From NCBI RefSeq assembly GCF_004329715.1, contig NZ_JXSY01000015.1, forward strand, positions 62,001 through 126,000: DNA of 64,000 bases, in the 5' to 3' direction. The notes below the pieces were generated by a model. That model searched no databases. It was not told the DNA's origin and saw nothing but the letters and a program-made list of their open reading frames with translations. Every line of letters begins with the position of its first letter. Positions within the stretch are counted from its first letter, which is position 1. The DNA is from Bowmanella sp. JS7-9. Lineage in GTDB: Bacteria; Pseudomonadota; Gammaproteobacteria; Enterobacterales; Alteromonadaceae. The position numbers and the translations under genes were made by a program. Shown one piece after another: positions 7,964-16,907 of this stretch.

Positions 7964-9040
7964 TTATCCCGCCTGTTGTAATGGCGACAAGGATAACAGG
8001 CGCTGATGGATGTTTGTAAGTAAGTTTTCAGTAGATGGCCAATCTATACAGGCATCCGTAATGGACACACCATAGGCGAGTTGGTCCAGTGATTTACCCT
8101 CTGCGGCCTGGTTACCTGCATGCAGATGACTTTCCAGCATAATACCGATAATGGACTGATTACCCTGCTCTAACTGAGTGACAACATCCTCGGCCACAAC
8201 TGGCTGGCGTCGGTAGTCCTTCAAACTATTGGCATGACTGCAATCGACCATCAGGCCCGCATGTAAACCTGCCTTTTGCAGTGCCTGCTCACAAGCCGCT
8301 ACACTGGTCGCATCATAGTTTGGTGCCTTGCCGCCGCGCAGGATTACATGCCCATCCGGATTGCCCGCGGTTTGAATCAGAGCCACCTGACCTTCTTTGT
8401 TAATCCCCATAAAACTGTGTGCGCTGGCAGCGGATCGCAACGCATTAATCGCGATATCCAGACTGCCATCGGTACCATTTTTAAAACCAACCGGCATCGA
8501 CAAGCCACTGGCCATTTCCCGGTGTGTTTGCGACTCGGAAGTACGGGCGCCAATGGCTACCCAACTGAACAACTCCGCCAGATATTGCGGGCTAATCGGA
8601 TCCAATGCCTCTGTCGCCACCGGCAGTTCCAACTCCGCCAGCCATAGCAACAATTCCCGCGCCTTTGTAAGGCCCGCTTCCACATCGAAGCTGCCATCCA
8701 GATGCGGATCGTTAATCAGCCCTTTCCAGCCGACCGTGGTGCGTGGTTTTTCAAAATACACCCGCATCACAATAAACAAACTGTCTTTGCATTGTTCATG
8801 CAGTGCTTTGAGTTTGACGGCGTATTCCTTGGCGGCCTCAATATCGTGAATCGAACAGGGCCCACAGATCACCAACAAACGCGGATCGCGCCGCTGAATA
8901 ATATTGGCAATGGTTTGACGTGACTGACCAATCACCTGCAATGCATGCTCGGAGGCTGGTAACTGCTGCTGCAATTGTGCAGGCGTGATGATGACTTTTT
9001 CTGAAACAACGTAGCGGTTGTTTATCGCTTCTGAACTCAT
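7964..9040 (-). CDS. aroF: 3-deoxy-7-phosphoheptulonate (DAHP) synthase, Tyr-sensitive type
   Basis: 358 residues joining phosphoenolpyruvate and erythrose-4-phosphate, the first step of the shikimate pathway. Class I motifs are present: VICGPCSIHD (metal Cys), GLINDPHLDGSFD, GARTSESQTHREMASG, GFKNGTDG and VDCSHANS. The start at 9040 has GGGAAG upstream; a start 120 bp further out adds a Cys-rich stretch not typical of the family and was rejected. Linkage to tyrA and a TyrR-like box just upstream argue that this is the tyrosine-controlled isozyme. Confidence 0.94.
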   Translation of the reverse strand: MSSEAINNRYVVSEKVIITPAQLQQQLPASEHALQVIGQSRQTIANIIQRRDPRLLVICGPCSIHDIEAAKEYAVKLKALHEQCKDSLFIVMRVYFEKPRTTVGWKGLINDPHLDGSFDVEAGLTKARELLLWLAELELPVATEALDPISPQYLAELFSWVAIGARTSESQTHREMASGLSMPVGFKNGTDGSLDIAINALRSAASAHSFMGINKEGQVALIQTAGNPDGHVILRGGKAPNYDATSVAACEQALQKAGLHAGLMVDCSHANSLKDYRRQPVVAEDVVTQLEQGNQSIIGIMLESHLHAGNQAAEGKSLDQLAYGVSITDACIDWPSTENLLTNIHQRLLSLSPLQQAG

Positions 9041-9064
9041 ATTATGCTTCCCGCACACCCAAAA

Positions 9065-9082
9065 TGAAAACTTATGTTTACA
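9065..9082 (-). promoter_or_regulatory. TyrR box upstream of aroF-tyrA
   Basis: TGAAAA-CTTATG-TTTACA matches the TyrR consensus TGTAAA-N6-TTTACA at 11 of 12 positions. It lies 25 bp upstream of the aroF start codon, where bound TyrR would interfere with transcription. No tyrR gene is in the window. Confidence 0.65.
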
Positions 9083-9245
9083 CCCAACAAATCTAAAACT
9101 TAATGCGGGGATTGACTTTTTACCAATTGAACAAACTGCATGCAACTCTATTTTCTTCAATGTTACTCAAGTCCTTGAGTTTAAAGCAGTCTTTAAACGC
9201 TATTCTGTGCTAAGGTGTAGACACAGGAAGTTACCTCAAAACGTC

Positions 9246-11489
9246 ATGCAGATAAGTCGCTTATTCAGCAAGCACTCCACTACGTTATTTTTTCTGATCG
9301 CCGGGCTGGGCTTTACTATCTCAACACTGGTATATCTGCGTGGTGATGACATTGTTAGTAATATCAATCAATTAGTTCGCAATAAAATTCCGGCTTACGA
9401 TAACTTACGCCTTCTGAACAATCAGTTATCTGAGCAGGAACGCTACTTATATGAATTCTATGCCACGCAGGATGAGTCCGTATTCGACAAAGGCTTTAAA
9501 ACGGCCAACCTGCTGGCACGCAATCTGGTAGAAAATTTGGAAGATAACACCTTTACTCACGAGGCCCGCGAACTGGTCAATCTGCAGTTAATGATGATTA
9601 CCAATGCGGCGGACAATCTGCACACGGCCCTCGCCGACGATGCGCAGCAATGGGACACAGCTCGGGAAGAATTGCTGGTAATCAGTGAAGCGCGACGCAA
9701 CGCCCTACCCGCATTGCTTCGTCTTCAACAAAATGTGCAGCGTGAGATTTATCAAAAGAGTCTGCAGGCTAATACCAATGTGCAAAGTGTACGCTATCTG
9801 GTCATTGCCTATAGCTTTGCTATCGCCATACTTATTTTTATTTTCGCCCGTGCAATTAATGCCTACTTTAACGCATCGAATCAGCGCGAACGTCTGGCGA
9901 TGTTCCCGCACCGCACGCCCAATCCAATCATTACATTGGATCGGCATAACCAGATTGTATTCAGTAATCCCGCATACCAACGCCTGACCGATAAACTCGG
10001 CATGTCTGATGCGACTATCTGGCGTCAAATAAGCGAGCAGTTAAGCAAACAGCAGGCGCTGGCTGAATCGTCCGCTCAAGGGTTTCGCCGGTTTGAGGTA
10101 TCGCTGGCTGGGTATGCGCTTGAATGCGAACTACATTGGCTGTCGGTTCAACAGGAATGGGATCTCCACCTGACAGATATTACCGCCCGCAAGCAAGCTG
10201 AGAAACGCCTGACCTATCAGGCAACCCATCACCCTGACTCTGGATTGTTTAACGAATATCAGTTGCAGGCCAGGCTACAAACGCTATTTGAAGAACAGCA
10301 AAACAGTTCACTGGTGTTGATTCAGTTGCGTCAGCATGCGCAGTTACTCAGCAGTATGGGCAGCCAGTCGACAAAACAACTGTGCAGTGAATTGGGGATC
10401 GGGTTCAGTCAGTTAACCAGTAAAATTGCGCCTCCCAATTCGGACGTTTTTCATCTGGGTGACCACACTTTCGCCATCATCTTCCCTACTACCCTGACAC
10501 CAGATGGCTTAACGTCGGTGATCCAACAGTTATTTTCCTACGTGGAGCAGTATCCACGGATTCAGAGCCACCAACTGGAAATAGATGCCGGTGTGGTAAA
10601 TCAAACCTCACTCACTGCGCCGGACGACATGATGCGTTATGCGCACATGGCGCTGGAAAGAGCCGCAGCAAGCGATGTTGCCGGCTGGACGGTTTATGAC
10701 GCGCAGCTCGGCAGTCAGGTTGAGCGTGCTCGTCAACTGATCGCCGATATGCGTGATGCCCTCCAACATGATGCCTTTGAATTATATTTTCAACCGCAGG
10801 CCAGACTGGATAACCAGCAAATGGTCGGGGCAGAAGTATTACTGCGCTGGAACAAAGACGGCGAGTTTGTCTCGCCCGGCGAATTTATCCCATTGGCGGA
10901 AAGCTGTGGTCTGATTCTGCCCTTGGGCGACTGGGTGTTAAATAAAGCGTGCCAACAGGCGATGCAATTATTCGCCGATGCCGGTCGCGAATTTGTAGTT
11001 GCGGTCAATATTTCCCCGATTCAGTTCAGTCAGCGGGATTTTCTCGACAAAGTGCGTCACGCCCTGCAAAGCAGTGGCATGCCCGCCCATTTACTGGAGC
11101 TGGAAATCACCGAAGGCGCCACGATGCACAATGAGCTGGACACCATTTCATTGCTTCATGAACTGCATGATTTAGGCGTGATGTTATCCATCGATGATTT
11201 TGGTACAGGGTATTCATCGCTGTCATATCTGAGCCGCTTTCCACTGCATAAGCTGAAAATCGACCAGTCATTCGTGCGTCATCTGCTCAGCGATCCAAAT
11301 TATCTGTCTATCGTGCACTCGGTAATCGAGTTAGGTAAAAGCCTGAATTTGACCCTGATCGCTGAAGGGGTGGAAGAGCCTAAACAAGCAGAATTATTAC
11401 GTGAATTGGGCTGCGCGGAAATGCAGGGGTATCTGTATAGCCGCCCTCTGCCATACGATCAATTACTGAGTTTTATTCAACGTCACTAA
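9246..11489 (+). CDS. Membrane c-di-GMP phosphodiesterase (PAS, degenerate GGDEF, EAL)
   Basis: 747 residues. Two membrane helices (about 12-32 and 183-205) flank a helical periplasmic sensor region. A PAS domain follows (about 215-320, PNPIITLDRHNQIVFSN). The GGDEF domain is degenerate: the signature site reads LGDHTF near residue 404, so cyclase activity is unlikely. The EAL domain (about 500-747) has EVL in place of EAL but keeps NISPIQF, LELEITE, SIDDFGTGYSS, LKIDQSF, AEGVE and QGY, the full catalytic set. It probably hydrolyses c-di-GMP. Start 9246 was chosen because translation upstream of it has no domain character; the nearest AGGAAG is 15 bp away, so the start is only fairly sure. 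Confidence 0.88.
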   Translation: MQISRLFSKHSTTLFFLIAGLGFTISTLVYLRGDDIVSNINQLVRNKIPAYDNLRLLNNQLSEQERYLYEFYATQDESVFDKGFKTANLLARNLVENLEDNTFTHEARELVNLQLMMITNAADNLHTALADDAQQWDTAREELLVISEARRNALPALLRLQQNVQREIYQKSLQANTNVQSVRYLVIAYSFAIAILIFIFARAINAYFNASNQRERLAMFPHRTPNPIITLDRHNQIVFSNPAYQRLTDKLGMSDATIWRQISEQLSKQQALAESSAQGFRRFEVSLAGYALECELHWLSVQQEWDLHLTDITARKQAEKRLTYQATHHPDSGLFNEYQLQARLQTLFEEQQNSSLVLIQLRQHAQLLSSMGSQSTKQLCSELGIGFSQLTSKIAPPNSDVFHLGDHTFAIIFPTTLTPDGLTSVIQQLFSYVEQYPRIQSHQLEIDAGVVNQTSLTAPDDMMRYAHMALERAAASDVAGWTVYDAQLGSQVERARQLIADMRDALQHDAFELYFQPQARLDNQQMVGAEVLLRWNKDGEFVSPGEFIPLAESCGLILPLGDWVLNKACQQAMQLFADAGREFVVAVNISPIQFSQRDFLDKVRHALQSSGMPAHLLELEITEGATMHNELDTISLLHELHDLGVMLSIDDFGTGYSSLSYLSRFPLHKLKIDQSFVRHLLSDPNYLSIVHSVIELGKSLNLTLIAEGVEEPKQAELLRELGCAEMQGYLYSRPLPYDQLLSFIQRH

Positions 11490-11510
11490 TTCCCTTTTCC
11501 CTTTAACAAA

Positions 11511-11532
11511 AAAGCCCGCAGATGCGGGCTTT
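11511..11532 (-). terminator. Terminator of the rpsP-rimM-trmD-rplS operon
   Basis: Stem AAAGCCCGCA / TGCGGGCTTT. The T-run is strong on the minus strand (TTTTTTG) and only three bases on the plus strand, so it mainly serves the ribosomal operon and perhaps weakly the convergent phosphodiesterase gene. Confidence 0.85.
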
Positions 11533-11584
11533 CGGGTCAACGTTAACACTAGATTTAGTGAATAAGAATCTGCTACGCAGATGC

Positions 11585-11944
11585 TTAGTTAAGCTTCTCT
11601 CTGATACGTGCAGATTTACCTGAACGCTCACGCAGATAGTACAGTTTCGCGCGACGTACTGCACCGCGACGCTTAACTTCGATAGAAGCTACAGCTGGGC
11701 TGTGAGTTTGGAACACACGCTCTACACCTTCACCGCTAGAGATCTTACGCACAGTGAAAGAAGAGTGCAGACCACGGTTACGTTTAGCAATAACAACACC
11801 TTCGTACGCCTGAAGACGCTCTTTGTCACCTTCTTTAACGCGTACTTGTACAACTACAGTGTCACCAGGGCCGAAAGATGGCACGTCTGATTTCAGCTGA
11901 GCTTGCTCAATTTTCTTGATGATATCTTGGCTGATTTTACTCAT
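11585..11944 (-). CDS. rplS: Large ribosomal subunit protein bL19
   Basis: 119 residues with the bL19 core [35 protein letters not shown] and [10 protein letters not shown], and the basic tail. The second of two adjacent ATGs (11944) was chosen because GAGG sits 5 bp from it but only 2 bp from the first. It is the last gene of the rpsP operon, 18 bp after trmD. Confidence 0.97.
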   Translation of the reverse strand: MSKISQDIIKKIEQAQLKSDVPSFGPGDTVVVQVRVKEGDKERLQAYEGVVIAKRNRGLHSSFTVRKISSGEGVERVFQTHSPAVASIEVKRRGAVRRAKLYYLRERSGKSARIREKLN

Positions 11945-11962
11945 CATATCCTCTCTACCTGG

Positions 11963-12727
11963 TTAACCGTCATCTTGCTGCGTGTGGGACTGTTTGAAAT
12001 CATCCAGTAACCGCACTTGCTCCTCGGTCAGAGCCAGGGAATTTAATAATTCAGGGCGTCGCAACCAGGTTCTACCCAATTGTTGTTGCAGGCGCCACTG
12101 CCTGATTTTTTCGTGATTTCCACTAAGTAACACCTCAGGTACCGCATCGCCGTTGAGGACTTCAGGTCGCGTATAGTGCGGGCAGTCCAGCAAGCCGTGA
12201 GTAAACGAATCTTGCTCCGCTGAGTCTGCATGACCCAACACACCCGGCACATAGCGCGCCACTGCATCCATCAACACCATTGCAGGTAACTCACCGCCAC
12301 TGAGCACATAGTCACCGATGGATATTTCTTCATCGATTTCGCGTTCAATCACGCGCTCGTCTATGCCTTCGTAACGTCCGGCAACCAGAATCAGTTTCGC
12401 TTCATCAGCGAGTCGTCTTACTGTTGCCTGCGTGAGTGGTTTGCCCTGTGGTGACAGGTAAATCACTTTAGCGTTTTGTCCCGCCGCCTGTTTGGCCGCG
12501 TGAATTGCGTCTGTTAACGGTTGCACCATCATCAGCATGCCCGGACCACCGCCATAAGGTCTGTCATCGACAGTACGATGCTTATCAGTGGCAAAGTCTC
12601 TCGGACTGAAAAACTCTACCGCAACCTGACCGTTTCGCACTGCCCGACCAGTCACCCCGGACTCGGTAAAGGCACTGAACATCTCCGGAAAAAGGCTAAC
12701 CAGGCCAAACCAGCGTTGGTTATCCAT
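11963..12727 (-). CDS. trmD: tRNA (guanine-N1-)-methyltransferase TrmD
   Basis: 254 residues making m1G37 in tRNAs, which prevents +1 frameshifting. It has [37 protein letters not shown] and the trefoil-knot SAM site [16 protein letters not shown]. Its ATG overlaps the rimM stop by one base (TAATG), giving translational coupling. Confidence 0.97.
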   Translation of the reverse strand: MDNQRWFGLVSLFPEMFSAFTESGVTGRAVRNGQVAVEFFSPRDFATDKHRTVDDRPYGGGPGMLMMVQPLTDAIHAAKQAAGQNAKVIYLSPQGKPLTQATVRRLADEAKLILVAGRYEGIDERVIEREIDEEISIGDYVLSGGELPAMVLMDAVARYVPGVLGHADSAEQDSFTHGLLDCPHYTRPEVLNGDAVPEVLLSGNHEKIRQWRLQQQLGRTWLRRPELLNSLALTEEQVRLLDDFKQSHTQQDDG

Positions 12728-13251
12728 TAAAATGCCGGATCCCAGTCTACCTTGATGGTTTTACTGGCCTTATCAATGTCCAGGATAACCTGATCCATTA
12801 GATAAGGAATCAACCGTTCTTTTTGACCAAAGGCATCATTGAAATTCGCCTGTACCAACATGACATCGTTGGCACCGGTTTCAAACAACTCTTTGACCGA
12901 CCCCAGGTTGTAGCCCTTATCGTTCACAACCTGCATACCGACCAAATCTCGCCAGTAAAACTCGCCCTCTTCCAGTTCTGGAAGCTGACTGGCCTGAATT
13001 GCAATATCGAGATTTTTAATCATCTCGGCCTGATCGCGATTATCAACCCCGCTCAGTTTGGCAACCAAACCATTGTTATGGCTTTTCCATTGGTCAACCG
13101 TTACCTGCTTATGCGCTGGGCCTAACAGCCATGGCGAATAGTCGAAGATACCGGTGGATTCATCGGTAAAAGTGTTAATTTTGACCCAGCCCTTAACGCC
13201 ATAAGGCGCTCCGATGCGGCCCAAAATGATTGTATCAGACGCGTTACTCAC
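12727..13251 (-). CDS. rimM: Ribosome maturation factor RimM
   Basis: 174 residues acting on 30S head assembly and binding uS19. The N-terminal domain has [17 protein letters not shown]; the PRC-barrel part has [13 protein letters not shown] and [10 protein letters not shown]. It lies between rpsP (26 bp upstream) and trmD (one-base overlap). Confidence 0.96.
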   Translation of the reverse strand: MSNASDTIILGRIGAPYGVKGWVKINTFTDESTGIFDYSPWLLGPAHKQVTVDQWKSHNNGLVAKLSGVDNRDQAEMIKNLDIAIQASQLPELEEGEFYWRDLVGMQVVNDKGYNLGSVKELFETGANDVMLVQANFNDAFGQKERLIPYLMDQVILDIDKASKTIKVDWDPAF

Positions 13252-13277
13252 ACTTTCACCTGTCGCTGTCTAATAAA

Positions 13278-13529
13278 TTAAGCAGCTGCTTTTTGTGCAT
13301 CTTTAACCAGACGCGCAACACGGTCAGAAAGGCCAGCGCCTTTGCTTACCCAGTGTTCAACACGTGCCAGGTCCAGGCGCAGTTTTTCTTCCTGGCCAGA
13401 TGCAGTCGGGTTGAAGAAACCGATACGCTCGATGAAACGACCATCGCGCGCACAACGGCTGTCCGCAACTACGACTTGATAGAATGGGCGCTTTTTCGCA
13501 CCACCACGCTGTAAACGAATAGTAACCAT
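13278..13529 (-). CDS. rpsP: Small ribosomal subunit protein bS16
   Basis: 83 residues with the conserved start [17 protein letters not shown], then [20 protein letters not shown]. First gene of the operon with rimM, trmD and rplS. Its promoter lies about 120 bp upstream, leaving a leader of roughly 110 nucleotides. Confidence 0.97.
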   Translation of the reverse strand: MVTIRLQRGGAKKRPFYQVVVADSRCARDGRFIERIGFFNPTASGQEEKLRLDLARVEHWVSKGAGLSDRVARLVKDAQKAAA

Positions 13530-13648
13530 GAATATGCCTCAAACTCGTTGTAGATAAGTTGCTGCCGATAATCCTGTGGGATCGTCGAAACCAACTTACC
13601 CGCAGCGTTAACGTTAACCGCCCCGACCCGTAGATCGAAGGCCGCAGT

Positions 13649-13676
13649 ATTGTACGGATAAATGGAGAAAACGCAA
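13649..13676 (-). promoter_or_regulatory. Sigma-70 promoter of the rpsP operon
   Basis: Read on the minus strand: -35 TTGCGT and -10 TACAAT separated by 16 bp, followed by a GC-rich discriminator (CTGCGGCC) of the kind seen at growth-rate-controlled promoters. The -35 overlaps the terminator of the upstream PstS-like gene. Confidence 0.55.
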
Positions 13677-13708
13677 CCAAAACCACGACTCATCAGTCTT
13701 GGTTGCGT
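13665..13708 (-). terminator. Terminator downstream of the PstS-like gene
   Basis: A perfect 10-bp inverted repeat, ACGCAACCAA (13671-13680) and TTGGTTGCGT (13699-13708), with an 18-base loop and TTTTC following on the minus strand. It separates the porin/PstS-like unit from the rpsP operon. Confidence 0.65.
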
Positions 13709-13715
13709 GATGAGA

Positions 13716-14126
13716 TTAAAATGACGTAACGACTTTCACATTCGGCGAGACATTTGTTGAGTCAACAAAGCCAATGGTATTGGGATTGGTTGCCACCAAT
13801 TCGACAATAGCTTGCTCACTATCCATCTCTTTTGGTGGGACTCCAGCGCCAGTGAATAGCATCTTCGACCAATATGCCACATAACGCACATCGTCTTTGC
13901 CCAGTGCACGCTGATTGAAATCACCACGCAGCGCATTGCCCTCTTTAAGAGTCAGTGGCAAAGCATCTTTGCCGTCACTGAATGAGGAAATTTTACCTAA
14001 ATAAATTTTCTTCACGTCATCGGCGGAGATGTCCGCGCTATTTCCAGGATTAACAATAACCGCTATCTCCGCGCAGGCAGAGGCACTTAACAACAGGCTA
14101 GCCAGCAAAGTATTTAGCTTTTTCAT
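13716..14126 (-). CDS. Small periplasmic PstS-like (phosphate-binding family) protein
   Basis: 136 residues. A Sec signal peptide (MKKLNTLLASLLLSASACA) precedes a PBP-like fold with IAVIVNPGN, ISADDVKKIYLGK, YWSKMLFTG and ATNPNTIGFVD, typical of short PstS-related proteins of Alteromonadales and Vibrionales. It is about half the length of a full substrate-binding protein, so it may bind a ligand or partner rather than feed an ABC permease; none is encoded nearby. It lies 8 bp after the porin gene and is probably co-transcribed with it. Confidence 0.8.
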   Translation of the reverse strand: MKKLNTLLASLLLSASACAEIAVIVNPGNSADISADDVKKIYLGKISSFSDGKDALPLTLKEGNALRGDFNQRALGKDDVRYVAYWSKMLFTGAGVPPKEMDSEQAIVELVATNPNTIGFVDSTNVSPNVKVVTSF

Positions 14127-14134
14127 ATGGCCCC

Positions 14135-15325
14135 CTAAAACGCGATATCAAGACTGACGGCAAATGCGGTCGCATCTGAATTGCCGTCCCGATCTTTGTC
14201 GATAAACACTGCGGCATCACCTTCATCAGTAAAGTCGGTGATCTCTGCTTTAATCGCTGTACGCGGGTTGAGGTTATAACGCACACCAATACCAATAGAG
14301 TGGTACTTGTCATCCAGTGAGCCAGTTACTCCATCTTCAAAGCCGGCCGTGACGCCACCAGGCGCGATAAAACGCAATACGCCTTTGAAATCACTGTAGA
14401 AAACGTACGGTGACCAATTACCGGTACGGTATACTAATGAAGTAAACCAGGAGCTGTAGATGTTGTCGTAATCATTGTATTCGGCAATCGCAAAAATACT
14501 GCCATAGTCTGCCGATACGGACACATCAATGAAACGGGTATCTGCCCACGCGCCACCAAATAATGGGGTGGAGCCAGCCCCTTCTGCATAGTATGTGAAC
14601 TTCTCTTTACCCGTCAGGTAGGAGAGACGCACATTGAACCAGTCAATTTGCGTATCCACCACGATCCCTTTGAGATCTTCATAGTCCTTGGTGGTACGAA
14701 TATCGCGCACACCACGATATTTACCACTGTCGTCATACAATTGTTCGGTTTTGTATTGCTCTATGGCGGTGATTAACTTGTTTGGATCTGTGTGTTGCTG
14801 ACCAGTATAAAATTTAAAACTGGTCGTCCCGACATCCCAGTCAAGATTGTAATTAAAACTGACGCCATGAATGTTGGTTAGCGCCAAAGAGTAGGCATCT
14901 GACGGCACGCGTAGCCAAGGATACGCGATACCTACATCCATATAATCGGAATAATGATAAACCGGTAAACGAATTCGCCCGGCTGTGACGCTCGCGTCCG
15001 GCGTTACCCGGTAGGTGGCATACAGCCATTCCATCTGAGGTTCGAAGTCATTGACGCCACGGATCATTAACTGCCCGGTTAACGACAATTTTTTATCGAT
15101 GGTGTAAATGCCCTGCAATCCCACCCGGGATTCGGTTTGAAAATCCCAACCTGTTGCGTACTGACCTGCAGCATCGGGCAACCTTGCCCAGTAACCGTCA
15201 CCATCCAGGGTTGTTCCACCGACCAGAGACGCAAAGCCTGAGATTCTTAGGTTGTCGTCGGCAGTTGCACTGGCTGCGATCACAACCAGACAACTACCAA
15301 CTAATGTAGTGACATGTTTTCTCAT
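14135..15325 (-). CDS. Outer-membrane porin
   Basis: 396 residues. A signal peptide (MRKHVTTLVGSCLVVIAASATA) is followed by strands with alternating aromatic and polar residues and a C-terminal Phe (AVSLDIAF), the usual recognition end for outer-membrane beta-barrels. The gene resembles the porins paired with PstS-like proteins in marine gammaproteobacteria. The ATG at 15325 is preferred over a GTG nine bases upstream because AGG lies 8 bp before it. Substrate unknown. Confidence 0.82.
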   Translation of the reverse strand: MRKHVTTLVGSCLVVIAASATADDNLRISGFASLVGGTTLDGDGYWARLPDAAGQYATGWDFQTESRVGLQGIYTIDKKLSLTGQLMIRGVNDFEPQMEWLYATYRVTPDASVTAGRIRLPVYHYSDYMDVGIAYPWLRVPSDAYSLALTNIHGVSFNYNLDWDVGTTSFKFYTGQQHTDPNKLITAIEQYKTEQLYDDSGKYRGVRDIRTTKDYEDLKGIVVDTQIDWFNVRLSYLTGKEKFTYYAEGAGSTPLFGGAWADTRFIDVSVSADYGSIFAIAEYNDYDNIYSSWFTSLVYRTGNWSPYVFYSDFKGVLRFIAPGGVTAGFEDGVTGSLDDKYHSIGIGVRYNLNPRTAIKAEITDFTDEGDAAVFIDKDRDGNSDATAFAVSLDIAF

Positions 15326-15403
15326 ACTAAGCACCTGTGTGTTGTTTGACCTAGTCGAGAAAAGTGTAGGTGAGGTTAAATTTTTTGCTTATTTTTCCGT
15401 TAA

Positions 15404-16777
15404 TTAACGACCAAACATGCCGCCAGGTCCACCCGGCGGCATCATGCCTTTCATGCGACGCATCATTTTCGCCGCGCCGCCGCCTGACATTTTTTTCATC
15501 ATGGTTTGCATTTGCAGGAATTGTTTCAGTAAACGATTCACATCCTGCACCTGCGTTCCCGAGCCGGCTGCGATACGACGTTTACGTGAGCCTTTAATGA
15601 TATCCGGCCTGGCCCGTTCACCTGGCGTCATCGAGTTAATGATGGCTTCCATCTGCGAAAAGGTTTTTTCATTAGCTTTATCTTTCAGTTGCGCGGTCAT
15701 ATTACCCATGCCTGGTAACTTATCCATCAGCGACATCATGCCGCCCATGTTACGCATTTGTTCCAGCTGCTCTTTAAAGTCCTGCAGGTCGAATCCCTTA
15801 CCCTTCTGGACCTTTTGCGCCAGCTTTTGCGCTTTGTCTTTGTCGACTTTACGCTCGATCTCTTCGACCAGACTGAGCACGTCGCCCATACCAAGAATAC
15901 GCGAAGCGATACGATCCGGATGGAATGGTTCCAACGCATCAGTTTTCTCGCCCATACCAATAAACTTGATAGGTTTACCGGTAATATGACGTACAGACAG
16001 TGCCGCACCGCCGCGGGCATCACCATCAACTTTGGTTAAAACCACGCCGGTTAATGGTAATGCGTCGTTAAACGCTTTGGCGGTATTGGCTGCATCCTGG
16101 CCCGTCATGGCATCGACCACAAACAAGGTCTCTACCGGTTTTACCGCGGCATGCAGTGCCTTGATTTCGTCCATCATTTGCTCATCAACGTGCAAACGAC
16201 CGGCGGTATCCACGATTAATACATCAAAAAACTGCTTTTTAGCTTTATCGATGGCGGCATTGACGATGTCGATAGGTTTTTGGCTAATATCTGACGGGAA
16301 AAACGTCACGTCCACTTCCGAGGCCAATGTCTCCAACTGTTTTATTGCTGCCGGACGGTATACGTCGGCACTGACGACCATGACATTTTTCTTTTCACGG
16401 GTTTTCAGCATTTTGGCCAGTTTTGCCACACTGGTGGTTTTACCTGCACCTTGCAAGCCAGCCATCATGACGACAGCCGGAGGCTGAGCCGCCAGATTCA
16501 GCTTTTCATTAACCTGGCCCATCACGGCTTCAAGTTCAGCCTGGACAATCTTAATAAAGACCTGACCCGGGTTAAGGGATTTGCCGACGTCGGCGCCCAC
16601 TGCCTTTTCTTTTACCTGGGCGATAAATTCACGCACGACCGGCAACGCAACATCCGCTTCCAGCAGCGCCATACGGACTTCACGTAACGTGTCTTTAATG
16701 TTGTCTTCCGTCAGACGGCCTTTGCCACTGAGGTTTTTCAGCGTTTTACCTAAACGCTCGGATAAATTCTCAAACAT
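15404..16777 (-). CDS. ffh: Signal recognition particle GTPase Ffh
   Basis: 457 residues. The N domain (about 1-85) and G domain carry GLQGAGKTTSVAKLA, DTAGRLHVD and TKVDGDARGG. The Met-rich M domain ends in GGPGGMFGR and contains the RNA-binding SRKRRIAAGSG stretch. It targets nascent inner-membrane proteins with 4.5S RNA. In many relatives ffh is directly followed by rpsP; here the porin and PstS-like genes lie between. Confidence 0.97.
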   Translation of the reverse strand: MFENLSERLGKTLKNLSGKGRLTEDNIKDTLREVRMALLEADVALPVVREFIAQVKEKAVGADVGKSLNPGQVFIKIVQAELEAVMGQVNEKLNLAAQPPAVVMMAGLQGAGKTTSVAKLAKMLKTREKKNVMVVSADVYRPAAIKQLETLASEVDVTFFPSDISQKPIDIVNAAIDKAKKQFFDVLIVDTAGRLHVDEQMMDEIKALHAAVKPVETLFVVDAMTGQDAANTAKAFNDALPLTGVVLTKVDGDARGGAALSVRHITGKPIKFIGMGEKTDALEPFHPDRIASRILGMGDVLSLVEEIERKVDKDKAQKLAQKVQKGKGFDLQDFKEQLEQMRNMGGMMSLMDKLPGMGNMTAQLKDKANEKTFSQMEAIINSMTPGERARPDIIKGSRKRRIAAGSGTQVQDVNRLLKQFLQMQTMMKKMSGGGAAKMMRRMKGMMPPGGPGGMFGR

Positions 16778-16907
16778 GTCATTATCTGATTACTGGTTAT
16801 TGTTGCGATTATACCCAAACCAATCGAAGATCCCACCAGGATACTTGCCAAGTTAACCTGCAAAACGGTATAACTCGCGTCAAATGATTGAAGGAACGAA
16901 TATCTTT

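Noticed and set aside
9018-9245. N-terminal extension of the phosphodiesterase gene overlapping aroF
   Set aside because: The extension has no domain or signal features, covers the aroF control region with the TyrR-like box, and would overlap the divergent aroF start.
15417-15989. 190-residue frame opposite ffh
   Set aside because: ffh is certain on the other strand and this frame shows no family features.
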